64,000 bases of DNA, taken from the NCBI GenBank assembly GCA_003415625.1, contig PYIU01000002.1, forward strand, positions 186,001 to 250,000. Reading direction: 5' to 3'. Positions 32,259-42,398 of this stretch are shown in pieces (the stretch's first letter is position 1; each line of letters begins with the position of its first letter). The translations under genes and the position numbers were made by a program. The notes below the pieces were generated by a model. That model saw only the letters and a list, made by a program, of their open reading frames with translations, made no database searches and was not told where the DNA came from. Source of the DNA: Aquanectria penicillioides. Its lineage: Eukaryota; Ascomycota; Sordariomycetes; Hypocreales; Nectriaceae.

Positions 32259-32960
32259 ATGGCCTCCAAGCTCACCACCGTCGAGAGTGAACGCGCTGCG
32301 TATCTTGCGGACGCGCAAAACAAGGCGATTGAGCTGTTTAAAGAAATCGAGCGTGATCTCATCCGCCCTGGGATGAGCGAAAAAGATCTTAATGATAAAA
32401 TTCACAAACTCGGAGAGGAGCGCCATGGAGTGAGGACGCATTGGCACAAGCGGGTAATTCGGAGCGGCCCAAACACGCTGAGGCCGTTTGAAGATAACCC
32501 ACCGGATCGGATCATTGAAGAGGATGATATCTTGGTTGTCGACCTTGGGCCAGTCTTTGAGTCCTGGGAAGCCGATTTCGGACGCACATATGTCCTCGGA
32601 GACGACCCCAACAAGAAGAAGCTACGCGACGCCCTGGAGCCCATTTGGCTCAACGTCAAGAGCCAATTTACGAAAAACCCCGACATGACCGGAGAGGAAC
32701 TTTACGAAATTTCTTGCAAGGCTGCTCAAGCAGACGGATGGGATTTTGGAGCTCCCATCGCGGGGCACATTGTTGGGTCGTTTCCTCACGAACGCATCCC
32801 ACGCGACAAGATTAGCCTTTACATTGCCCAGGGAAACGGCAACTCGATGAACGCCGTGGGCAAGGACGGAAACAAGCGGCATTGGATTCTTGAAATTCAT
32901 CTTCACGACAAGGCGAATGGATATGGTGGATTTTATGAGCAGCTTCTCACGGTTGACTAG
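32259..32960 (+). CDS. M24-family (aminopeptidase P-like) protein
   Basis: This single-exon gene encodes 233 aa from the ATG at 32259 (MASKLTTVESER); an upstream in-frame ATG at 32232 has a weaker context. It carries the 'pita-bread' metallopeptidase core: DILVVDLGPVFESWEADFGRTY supplies the two Asp metal ligands (~residues 95-115), GAPIAGHIVGSFPHER the His, and HWILEIHLHD the first Glu. The protein ends soon after, at YGGFYEQLLTVD, so the second Glu ligand of full-length family members is not seen. It may be a short M24 subfamily with altered activity. Cytosolic; the substrate is unknown. It ends 17 bp from the stop of the convergent GH5 gene. Confidence 0.8.
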   Translation: MASKLTTVESERAAYLADAQNKAIELFKEIERDLIRPGMSEKDLNDKIHKLGEERHGVRTHWHKRVIRSGPNTLRPFEDNPPDRIIEEDDILVVDLGPVFESWEADFGRTYVLGDDPNKKKLRDALEPIWLNVKSQFTKNPDMTGEELYEISCKAAQADGWDFGAPIAGHIVGSFPHERIPRDKISLYIAQGNGNSMNAVGKDGNKRHWILEIHLHDKANGYGGFYEQLLTVD

Positions 32961-32977
32961 TGCTATCTAATACTAAC

Positions 32978-34135
32978 TCAACAAGCCACTCCTGGTTGTC
33001 CGATGATTCCCATGTTCAGGAACTTTTCGTAGCTCCAGTAGTCGCCCTGCGTGCCCTCTCCGACCACGGAAGCATTGCCGGAGAACTTGTAAGTCCAGTA
33101 CGCACTGCCCCGAGTGTAATTCGCCCAAGCAGAGATGCCCGTGTTGAGATTAAGAGCACGGCTTGCAAATGTGTTTCCTGTTGTTGCTTGGATGGACCAC
33201 TCGCCGACAAAGACCGGGAATTTCCCATCACCCGCTGAATTGTTGGCATCCAAGCAGAGAAAGCTAGGAAGGTTAGCGGAAGTAGCGGCTCTTCCGGCAA
33301 AGTAGTAGTTGTGAACGTCAAAGACAATGTTTGTCCCGGCTGAGAAGCTGGGCGACCAATACGCTTCGCCCTTGAAGCTACCCTGGAGCATGACGGGGAT
33401 TTTAGCATTGACCGCCTGAACTCGGGATAAGACTCCATTGAAATAGGCCAGAACCCACGCCGCTCCTTGGTCACTCAGGGCGGCAGGTGTGCCAAAAGCA
33501 TAAAGGTCCTTGTTGTCCACTGGCTCGTTGATTGGCGCCAGAGTAAAGGCTTGAGGATAGTCGGAGGACTGGATAAATTGAATAGCAGCATCCACAGCTT
33601 GGTAAGAGTAGTTGAGAGCGGTCTGGTTGAGAAACCATCCGTAATTTCCCTCCTTTTCACCTAGGCCCATGCCATTCAGACCGCCTGGCAAAGAATGGAT
33701 GTCGACAATGATGTGCATGCCGTACTTTTTGATTGCATAGTCGGAGATTGAGCGCAGGAAACGGACTTGGTTTCCAGTGTATAGCTGTGAACCAGGCACC
33801 TTGACCCAAGCGTTGTATCCGGTGGGAATTCTGAGAACATTGATGCCAGCGGCAGCGAGTTTGTCAATGTCTGCGGTGGTGATGTATGTAGCGTATCTCT
33901 GCTCGAGAACTGGACCGCAGCGAGATCCTAGGCGGACACACAGGTCCCACTCATCATCGGTGTCGCCACCGTATGTGCCCCAAAACACAGGGTCAATGAC
34001 GGCTTCCTGATGGAGCCATCCTCCGAGGTTGACGCCTTTGGCCTTGAAAGATTTCCAGTCAATGTAGCTGGGACTTGGAGCCGCCCACACGGAGCGGGCG
34101 GCCAGGGTAAGAGTAAGAATGTTTGTAAACCACAT
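32978..34135 (-). CDS. Secreted GH5 exo-beta-1,3-glucanase
   Basis: An intact single-exon frame of 385 aa. Residues 1-18 are a signal peptide (MWFTNILTLTLAARSVWA). The mature part begins WKSFKAKGVNLGGWL, the standard opening of GH5 subfamily 9 glucan 1,3-beta-glucosidases. Motifs follow in order: GINVLRIPTGYNAWV, HIIVDIHSLPGGLNG, APINEPVDNKDL (acid/base Glu in NEP), FDVHNYY and FPVFVGEWSIQ (nucleophile Glu). The C-terminus YWTYKFSGNA ... GDYWSYEKFLNMGII is also family-typical. The enzyme removes glucose from beta-1,3-glucan during wall remodelling or glucan feeding. No GPI signal is visible, so it should be released. Confidence 0.93.
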   Translation of the reverse strand: MWFTNILTLTLAARSVWAAPSPSYIDWKSFKAKGVNLGGWLHQEAVIDPVFWGTYGGDTDDEWDLCVRLGSRCGPVLEQRYATYITTADIDKLAAAGINVLRIPTGYNAWVKVPGSQLYTGNQVRFLRSISDYAIKKYGMHIIVDIHSLPGGLNGMGLGEKEGNYGWFLNQTALNYSYQAVDAAIQFIQSSDYPQAFTLAPINEPVDNKDLYAFGTPAALSDQGAAWVLAYFNGVLSRVQAVNAKIPVMLQGSFKGEAYWSPSFSAGTNIVFDVHNYYFAGRAATSANLPSFLCLDANNSAGDGKFPVFVGEWSIQATTGNTFASRALNLNTGISAWANYTRGSAYWTYKFSGNASVVGEGTQGDYWSYEKFLNMGIIGQPGVAC

Positions 34136-34526
34136 ATTGAATTGGATTAGATTGTTGCTAAGTTGGATGGCTGAGACGAGGCTTCAAATATAAGTTGATT
34201 AATACAAGACACCCCATTCGCAACAACTCATGCCGAGCTCCTCGGTCCTTCATGACCGAAGGCATGCAGCATCGGGAAGTGGAGACCAGGGTTCCCCAAC
34301 GTGATTGTTCGGCTCCACCATCTCCAGCTTGCGATGAGGAACCACTGAGATCATGGTTCCCCATGGGGAATAGATGTGGGGTGATGGGGGTCGCTGGGGC
34401 GAGGTGTACCCTTATCAAACAAGATGTAAGGATCTAGACAGATACAGACTCAGTTGGTAGTCTCGAGCATAGAATCAATCATATTGATAGGATCTCTCAT
34501 GTGGTAATTATAACTCGAAGACTTGG
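34136..34526. promoter_or_regulatory. GH5 promoter with a 14-bp palindrome
   Basis: This gap of about 390 bp lies upstream of the GH5 start. It contains the perfect palindrome TTCCCCATGGGGAA at 34357-34370, a second GGTTCCCC at about 34289, and a GTGGGG at about 34375. The G/C-run boxes resemble carbon-repressor or stress-type sites; the palindrome's factor is unknown. Confidence 0.5.
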
Positions 34527-37164
34527 TCAACTATTGCTAGCCTCGCAACGTAACAACGTCATGCTCCAACTCTGACTCCTACAGCATTTCTGAAGCACCC
34601 CCATCAATTGAACTAGCTTATCAATTAGGAACGGCCTCCGGACCCCAGCATGGTTCAATTTTAAAATCCCAACTGTGGCTTCCATTACCTCGTCGGGTTT
34701 GGACAGACACACTTCTACTGGAACATTGGACTGCGTGCCAAAGGGCGCAAATCCCCGGATGCAAGGCCGTCCTTCGCCAAGCCGCAGAAATCTCTGCACA
34801 GATGCACCATTGGGCTCATCCAGCCATACAACATGACAATTGGTTACAGGGACTCGTCCATCAATCCCCTCGAGGTCCACAGATACGAGTCCATACACCC
34901 AGAAAGCCAGACTGGCATGGTAGACTATGATGGCAATGGGCCCTTGAATCATACCCTTGGGTAGAAGTTTGACCGCCCGAATAATCTGTCCTGCATGCCA
35001 AATCGCCTTCCTGGCTGACTCGCCTTTTGACCATGCTAGGATTGTCGGAAAGGCGAGTCGGGCGCGCTCAGGGCCGTCGATTCCCGCAAATATCTGCACA
35101 TCCTCAACTGACATGTGCAGGTGCAGCAAGATGAGATGGATTCGCATCGACAAGTCATGCATACCTGGAAATGCATAAGAAACGCTGGTATGAAACAAGT
35201 CCAGTAGCTTAATTATTTCCTCTCGTCGAGACGACATGATCAAAGCGCTCCATCGACTTGGTCGAGAGGTCTGCAGTGAGCTGAGTTGCACGCATTCCCA
35301 TGTCAAGCGCCAGATGAAGGCCAGAAAAGCAAGGTTAGCGATTGAAATATCCACTGTGTTATCTGAAGAAATGGTCTCTGGATCGTCCAAGTAGTCGGCA
35401 ATCGTAGGATGTCGACGGGCGTGTGCCGAGATGGTAGCTTTCCACTCTGTTGAACTGGCCATGGCCCAGAGTTCAGCACTGGTCGGGAGCGGGAGCTGCA
35501 CTTCGGCGTATGATATTAGCGGGTTGACCAACAGTCCAATAGAACTGTCAGTGTCGTGCTGGAATATTCTGAAAACAAGGCGCTTGTGCAGTTCCCCTTC
35601 GATCCACCGCCCCCAGCGCTCTCGACAGCATCGCTGTCCACGCCATCAACGACAACCTCTTCGTAACTTGACCGCTGCAGCTTTCCACCACGCCTCATCA
35701 TTGTTAACAAGGGCTGGAAAAAGCTTTCTGATATCTCTACTTTCCGGCTGTGGCCGCTCCAAAGCCCAATCTCGAGTGTGATGAGAAATGCCTGTGCGAG
35801 CTCGAGATCCCTGACGAGCGTATTGTCTTGCTCCCACTGAGATATCAGCAGAGCCTGCCTAACGAGGGATTAACTTACATGTTTCGGCACGATACATCTC
35901 ACGCATTCCTGCAGAGCGTAGCCAAACTTTGCTAGCACGGGATCCGACGTTAGAACAGCTCCGGCAGCAATCATGGCAGCAACCAGCTCTGGCCGTTTCT
36001 TGTTCGGATCAAAGGTAGCAATATGGAGAAATGACCCTGCTTGTGCAATTGGAGAGGCCATGTAAAAACGCAGGAGAGAATTCAAGAGCTCAACAGATGG
36101 CAAGGACGCTGCTGCCCGGAGAATATTGTCTGACAGGCAACCTTTGAAGACGGTGGTGAGGATTCTGTCCCGCGCAGTGACGCCGAGCGGCTTGAAAGCT
36201 GCAGGAGTATTTGATGAGATGTGAGACTCTGGGGAAGTGTTTGTACGCGTAGGCAGTGACAAGTTTTGCTCTTCGGCAGCGAAATGATCGGCTTTATTAG
36301 GGCGAAACTTCCAATGTGAATCCTGGAATGCATCGCTACATAACTCGGCTGGTCGGCCAGGGTCACAGCCTTCTGGCTCGGGTGTCTGAAGTTCGAAACC
36401 GAGTTCAAATGAAGTTCCAGTGTAAGCGTCGAGAAATCCAAGGTCCATGTCGCTTAGGTCTGTTATGGTGGCCAATTCAAAATCCAATGCCGGCAGAGAT
36501 GACCACGGGCCAGGGAGCAGGTGTGGGGTTGCATCTGGGGTGTCCAAATATGCTGGATACGTCAGTTTTTCACTGGAAAATAGGTTCTTCTTACATATTT
36601 GATTTGGGTCCATGGTATGAATTTCCTCGTTGATGGTGTTTTCCGGGACATAACCTGACAGTTGTGGGTCGATGGCTGGGACTGGGGGACTCAGCAGCAA
36701 CTGCTCTGGCCGTTCCAATATAATTACGACCCCAGAAGAGCTTGGAGGCGGTTCCCATACGCATTGGATATGCTTCTTGACACACCGTCGGCATGGCTTT
36801 TGCTCGGCACAACGCAAATGCTGTGATGCGCAAGCCTGACAGGCCCTCGTAACACGAACAACATCACGAGGATCCGCCGTGTTGGACAAGTCGTGACCAG
36901 CCACATGTTTTTTTAAAAGGTCGCTAAAATGTCAACAAAGCATAAAAATAAACCTAGGAGGTACTCACGCCCTGCCAAATGCTTTCGGACAATGCGGACA
37001 CGTGTAGGGTTTGGCCTGAGTATCTGCAATTGTCAACGCGGCCCTGCGCTCGCTCTTCACAAGCACTTACGAGACAAGACGTGGCGGTTGAGGTGATCGC
37101 GTCTCCGGAATTGGCGCTGGCAGGTCCCACAGGTAAACTGTGGCTTCGGACCAAAAGAGTCCAT
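34527..37164 (-). CDS. C2H2-Zn2Cys6 hybrid transcription factor, frameshifted
   Basis: I placed exons at 37071-37164, 36969-37023, 35879-36923 and 35836 downward, with introns of 47, 45 and 42 nt (donors GTAAGT, GTGAGT and GTAAGT). The protein starts MDSFGPKPQFTCGTCQRQ, giving C2H2 finger 1 (C..C...H...H). Finger 2 follows (KPYTCPHCPKAFGRADLLKK), then a Zn2Cys6 cluster (RACQACASQHLRCAEQKPC..C......C). After the linker comes a fungal regulatory domain (FLITLEIGLWSGHSRKVEIS). At 35619-35620 an extra AG (GTC GAG AG CGC TGG) shifts the frame. Beyond it the family motif RWGRWIEGELHKRLVFRIFQ and LISYAEVQLPLPTSAELW read cleanly to the stop at 34527. The corrected length would be about 833 aa. As read, the protein loses its C-terminal 360 residues; alternatively one base is missing there. 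Confidence 0.8.
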
Positions 37165-39316
37165 CTTGTATCGGTAATGATAATGCCGAATCGATGGAGG
37201 CCGGATGGGGTGGAGGCCGCTACTTAATAGAACGGATTGGCGGGGCCGGAGCTGACTCCCTAAACCGGGATAGCAAGGTCAATCATGTCGTCTCGGCGTG
37301 TACCAGGTCAACAAGACTCCAAGACTCCTGACACCGGACGGACAGTCTTTGAGCAGGTGGTCAGCATGGGAATGGTAACCTCATGCACCCCAGATGTTCC
37401 CCGCGGGAGATGCTGCACGCAATCTATTAACCATACTTCAACCCCGACTATGGGGGCGTTCCACTTTTGCTAGAACAGTTGCCATGTCCTCGGCGTCCAG
37501 TTAATGCTAGGATTTGGCAGATAAGTGTCGGATGCTACCGAGAGAGTCACAACCATCTGTTACTCATGACGGATCTTGTCTGCGGCATTGCCCCGCCGGG
37601 AGCTCCCCCACCGGGACGCCCGGGCACGGCGTAATACGAGATGCCACATGTTTCTACGAATAAAAAAGGAGAATGAGTCAGGCTGGCAATTTATCCCATA
37701 AGTAATCACAGGCACTGGCCGCATGAATAGACATGAATGATTGAATGGATCATGTCTTTTGATGGACATGGCCTTGCAGAGACATGATATATTTATACCG
37801 TTCTAGCCAGAATCTACAGTAGCCTCTCATCTCTGACGCATTTATTGTCGTAAAAACATTGGCTCGGAGTTGAGCCTACGCTAGGATCATAGATGCAATC
37901 CTCCACCATCCCGACCCCATCGGCCCCGCTTCCGCTCTGGCACAAGTTCAGGATTTATTAGCGGGTTGAGGTGTAAGTGCAGTCAATTAAATAATCAAAG
38001 ACGGGAGACCGTTTTTACACGTGCAAATGGTCAGGTAATCATCCTCGGTGCGATCGATTTGAAACATTCTACGGAGTGATGCGCGGATGGACATGATTCC
38101 CGCATGACAGATTCAACTCCTCCCTTGAATGTGTCCGAGACAGCCACGCTGCAAATGCCATCATGGAAGAATGAGCGTAGAACGCGCTGACAATAGAATA
38201 CGGTCTAGGAATTATGCTACTGTCTATCGAATTCTGCAGATTCACCAATCTCGTCCACATGGTTACTGCACTTCTTAGCCGTAGATCATTCCGCAAGCTC
38301 ACATTGCCCTAGTGGTTGTGCGCATTCATGTCCTGGCACCACAGTCGCACATATGCTGCGAGGTTTGCTGCAACCCGTCAGTCGCGGACGCACAATCTCG
38401 ACGGGGGTCGTACTTATTCCCATTAGGTCAACCGCAGAAGCCTAGTCGCATTTACTGGCCAGGTGGTTTGTTGCAAACGAGTTGCAGATGCATCTTGCGT
38501 CGTGGATCGATTCAAGTGCGCCGCACAGGGGAGGTAAGGATGGCGCATTGGATGATGCAGAGTGCTTCTACGCCTCCTCCGAGATATTGGGCGAGGGCGC
38601 CTAAATATTTGATCGGCCGAATCTAGGTAGCTTTACCGGGCTGCCAAGTCTGGTAACCAACCCCTGTTTCTCGTATTTGGTATGCGAAATAGCCAGCTGC
38701 CCATTGTACGGCCCGAGTGACTCAGGGAGGGATGCATTCCACGTCCCACTGCCATGTGCCGCGATGTTCCGTCGGCGACTCCCTGAATCACTGCCCGACT
38801 CACCTTAATCTGCCAGACTAGATCCTTCAGATGTCTTGAATGTAATCACCAAGGATTATTTCCAGGTAGACGGTTAATGGACGACTCGGGCGAGGACAAG
38901 GTTATGTGAAGCTCTATGGCTGCCGTGCTGTGAATCTAGACTGTAGGGCAATAGAATTCTTTCCCGTCTCAACTTCCCAGCTGGGTTTCAACCTTGATCG
39001 GATCTGCCTTGGTTAACGTCAGCTCCACTTGGTTCCCGCTTGGCCCGACGGCTGAACCGCCTTGATTGTGGCAACGAGACATTGAACCCTGTCTGTCGAA
39101 AGCCCAACGAGGCGCAGCAGCAATAACCATTGGCTCGTTGAGATGAACCGACCCGTAGGTTGCACGCAGGGATGAGGCAACAAATCAGGGCAACTCGATG
39201 CAATCAGGCTCGATTGTCCAGCCTGGTTTTGCGCGATCTTTGCGATTTCCTCCTTTTCCCCAACGCCTCTGTCACTGCGTCACCGAGCCATAGCGATCGG
39301 CGTCGCCACTACTGCC
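37165..39316. other. Long intergenic region with one inverted repeat
   Basis: About 2.15 kb without a recognisable gene. It should include the promoters of the divergent hybrid regulator and the ankyrin gene. An imperfect inverted repeat (GTGACTCAGGGAG at 38717-38729, CTCCCTGAATCAC at 38779-38791, 12 of 13 paired) encloses 49 bp; its left arm contains TGACTCA, the GCN4/CPC1-type site. Several short frames show no family features. Confidence 0.55.
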
Positions 39317-42047
39317 ATGGAGGTGCTCGGAGCCGTCTCCGCCGCCATCACCTTGGCTGAGGTGGCGCTGAAGGGCCTGGATGTTCTCCGAGAGATTGCC
39401 GACACTCAGGAAAACTACAAGGCTCTGCTCGAGGAGGTTTGTGGTGGTGTGGTTAGCAATGGCAACGACTGACTTTGCGCAGATCAAGAGAATTAAATAC
39501 ATGTTGGAGCAGGTTCGGTTGATTGGTGAGTCGCTCACTGAATCGAGAGAGTCGCAGAAATACATTAGCGAGGTGAAACAGTCGCTTCAAGACATCTCGG
39601 ACGAGCTCGAAAAGATTCAAGCCGCCTGTCTGCGAGACCGGCAAGGCCAAACCCCCAAAGCGAGGAAGAGCAAATGGATGCTTTACAGGAAAACGATTGA
39701 GAGCCTCTTGGAAAAGGCCCAAAGAGCGCAATCAGCCGTCAACTTTATACTCCAGAGCGAGACGAGCAGGACAGTCGGCGAGACCAACAGAACCGTAGCC
39801 GAGCTCCATCATTTGCTGTTTCAAGTTATCGCGTATGTCTTCCAGCGCAGATGCTAGCCAAGGCACTGACTCGTACAGGACGCAACCCCGTGTTGAAGAC
39901 ATAGCTACCGTCCTAGTATCATCACAGGCCAGAGCACAGCTGCCGGACTCGCCAGGCTTTTCGCAGATAGAAGAGCTGCCAGAGGACTGGGAGGATGGCG
40001 ACGAAATCAAGATGAAAGCGGACAAGGATTTTGATTATGCACGTCTAGCGGAGCGGCAAACAAGGAACCGCTCATTATCTCTGACACTCCAGCCAGGGTT
40101 TCTCTTCACCAAGCTACGATGCCAGAAAAGCTGCCGGTGCAAGTGTCACGCGCAGCCTTGGCGATTTCAAACACCGAGGTGGGCGATGCCGCTGCTTGGG
40201 TCCTGGGACGCAAGCTACAAAAGCCCTCCTAATCATAAGACCCAACAAGGCCCGAGATGTGACTGTCGTCAAGAGGGGCACTTGAGCTTGCAATACCGGC
40301 CTCCGCAGTGGCCATGGGCAAAGATAATATTCTCGGAGCCCACATACAAGCTACACTATGCACTTCGCCCCGTCAGAGTAGTTAGTTTGGACGACCACAT
40401 TTGGGACATGATTGGACTTTCCTCCTATCATTTGAAAAACCATTTCAACGACGGACAAGTTTACTTTCCCGACGACAGGAGAGAAGATGGCATCGAGTTG
40501 ATGGAGGTGGGTCGGGCCCTGGTCCGACGTCGTCGAGAACGAACTAACTCAAACAGGAGGCCATATATCGTTCAAACTGGGCGGTAGTAGAGGTTCTACT
40601 CGGCGTCTGGGAAAACGTACTTCCCCAGAGAGGACTGTCAAGGTACCTATGTGTTTCATTCTTTCTCCTGACAGAGCTAAGGTAGTGATATAATAGACGC
40701 GTGGGCTACGCAGCGGCCAATTCTCTCAGAGACATCACGTCCCAAAATGGACGACGGGTTTTGCGGCTGGTATCCTCCTTGGTTAACGATGGAATAGAGC
40801 CAGAGGTTACCCGTCTGCACAAGGCGGCCAGCAAGGGCTACGGGGTGGAATATGCGCTTACTGTCGAAGGGACCCGGGCCATTGACGAGCCAAACAACTT
40901 CGGGGTGCCTCCTCTACACGTCGCCGCCGCCATGGGCCACGTTGAAGCCCTGCAGCAGCTGATTGACGCTAAGGCGAACGTCGATGCCAGGGACATGCAC
41001 GGGTGGACGGCCCTGGTGCTTGCTGCGCGGACTGGAAACTCGGAATGCGTGCGGCGGCTGCTGCAGGCGGGGTGTTCCATCGATGCCGCGGCCGACGACG
41101 GTTGCACTGCGTTGCACGAGGCCGTCGTGTGTGGCCGCAAGGACACGGTCCGGATCCTGCTGGAGCACGGCGCATCCCCGTCAGTTCGGGACCTTTGGGG
41201 CCACACGCCGTTGAACCGACTCGCCAATAACAAGTACAGCTTCAACGTTGCGTATTCGAACAATGTCGAAATCTCCACCATGCTGTGCGAGGCCCCCGGC
41301 ATCAACGTCAACGAGACCGACGCATCCGGAATGCCGCCGGCAATGTGGGCTGTGAGAAGCAACGACGTGGGCATATTGGCATGCATTCTAGAGCTTGATC
41401 CCCAGGCCGAGGGTTTGAAAACGGTTGACAAGTCTTCAAGCAACTTGCTCCATCACGCCGCACGCCGATGCAACTGTTCCACGCTCCACTACCTCGCGGA
41501 TCTAGAGCTGTCCGGCATCGACACTCATCTAGTGAACAACACAGGCGACACTCCCTGGAGTCTCTTCACCAAGGTATGTCGTATAAACACACGCTATTCC
41601 ATCGACATACGCCGTCCGAGCAGGCGGGAACAGTGGGCGTTTTTGCAGCTCTACCAGGGCATTCGAGACCGGAACCTTGGGCACGACATTTCTCAGTTGA
41701 GCCAGGTGCTCGAGGCGATTCAAGATCAGGATGAAGCAGCCGCATCTTCCCAGCTAGCCGCTCTAAGTGAGAAAAAAGCGCAATGCCACTACGAAGGCCT
41801 TGCTGGATGGTACCGGGGAGTGTTTGCCAAAGTGCGGAGCGGAGACGCAGCATCGGCTGCCGCGGACATTGACGACTACATCGAGGAGATGCGAGAAGAG
41901 ATGGAGGAAGACTTGACGACAGATTTGCGGCAAGATTCAGATGACTCCGAAATCGATTACAAATTTCTTGAGTACGAATTCGATTACCAGGAGTCTGACG
42001 ACCAGGAATCTGACGACCAGGAATCTGACGACCAGATTGTGACTTGA
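39317..42047 (+). CDS. Ankyrin-repeat protein with helical N-terminal domain
   Basis: Five exons (39317-39436, 39483-39832, 39879-40506, 40557-40642, 40697-42047) join in frame to about 844 aa; introns are 46, 46, 50 and 54 nt. The N-terminus (EVLGAVSAAITLAEVALKGL, then coiled-coil-like helices to ~residue 150) resembles the alpha-helical N-terminal domains of fungal STAND/HeLo-like signalling proteins; this is tentative. The middle (~155-395) contains cysteine-rich CRCKCHAQPW. Ankyrin repeats follow from ~residue 430 (PPLHVAAAMGHVEALQQLID, GWTALVLAARTGNSECVRRL, GCTALHEAVVCGRKDTVRIL). The acidic end has tandem QESDDQESDDQ copies. There is no NACHT/NB-ARC P-loop, so it is not a full STAND protein. 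A role in self/non-self or stress signalling is possible but unproven. Confidence 0.8.
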
Positions 42048-42398
42048 CAAAGCGACAGGCCAATGCCAATTCCGTGAGGTTTCATCAACCTACGAGGGTA
42101 TCCGGCCATTGATAGCGCGTGTACAAAATCTACTCAAATCGAATCTCCATACAAGATAATTCCAATCTCGACGCCGCCCACTTGTTCCAAAGCCGTGATA
42201 TGTGCTTGGCCGCTTAATCAACCAGCCCTTCCTCTCCACCCGATACAGTCCTCGGATAACCTCCATGTTATCTGCGGGGTTCCGCGGCTAGTCGTGGGAC
42301 TATGGCATTATCTACTGACTGCCATGACCCAATCGGATCATCTCAGCTTCAAGGTCCGCACTCACATATAACACCGGATCCCACGATCCGAGCAGGCC
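42048..42398. promoter_or_regulatory. Upstream region of the Zn2Cys6 gene
   Basis: About 350 bp between the ankyrin stop and the next ATG. It probably holds a terminator and a promoter. No clear motif is seen. Confidence 0.45.

Noticed and set aside
40838..41443. 201-aa minus-strand frame opposite the ankyrin exon
   Set aside because: Shadow of a GC-rich repeat-coding exon; no recognisable motif.
41576..41625. GTATGT...CAG resembling an intron in the ankyrin gene
   Set aside because: Removing it (50 nt) shifts the frame and destroys the downstream open frame; the region reads through without stops.
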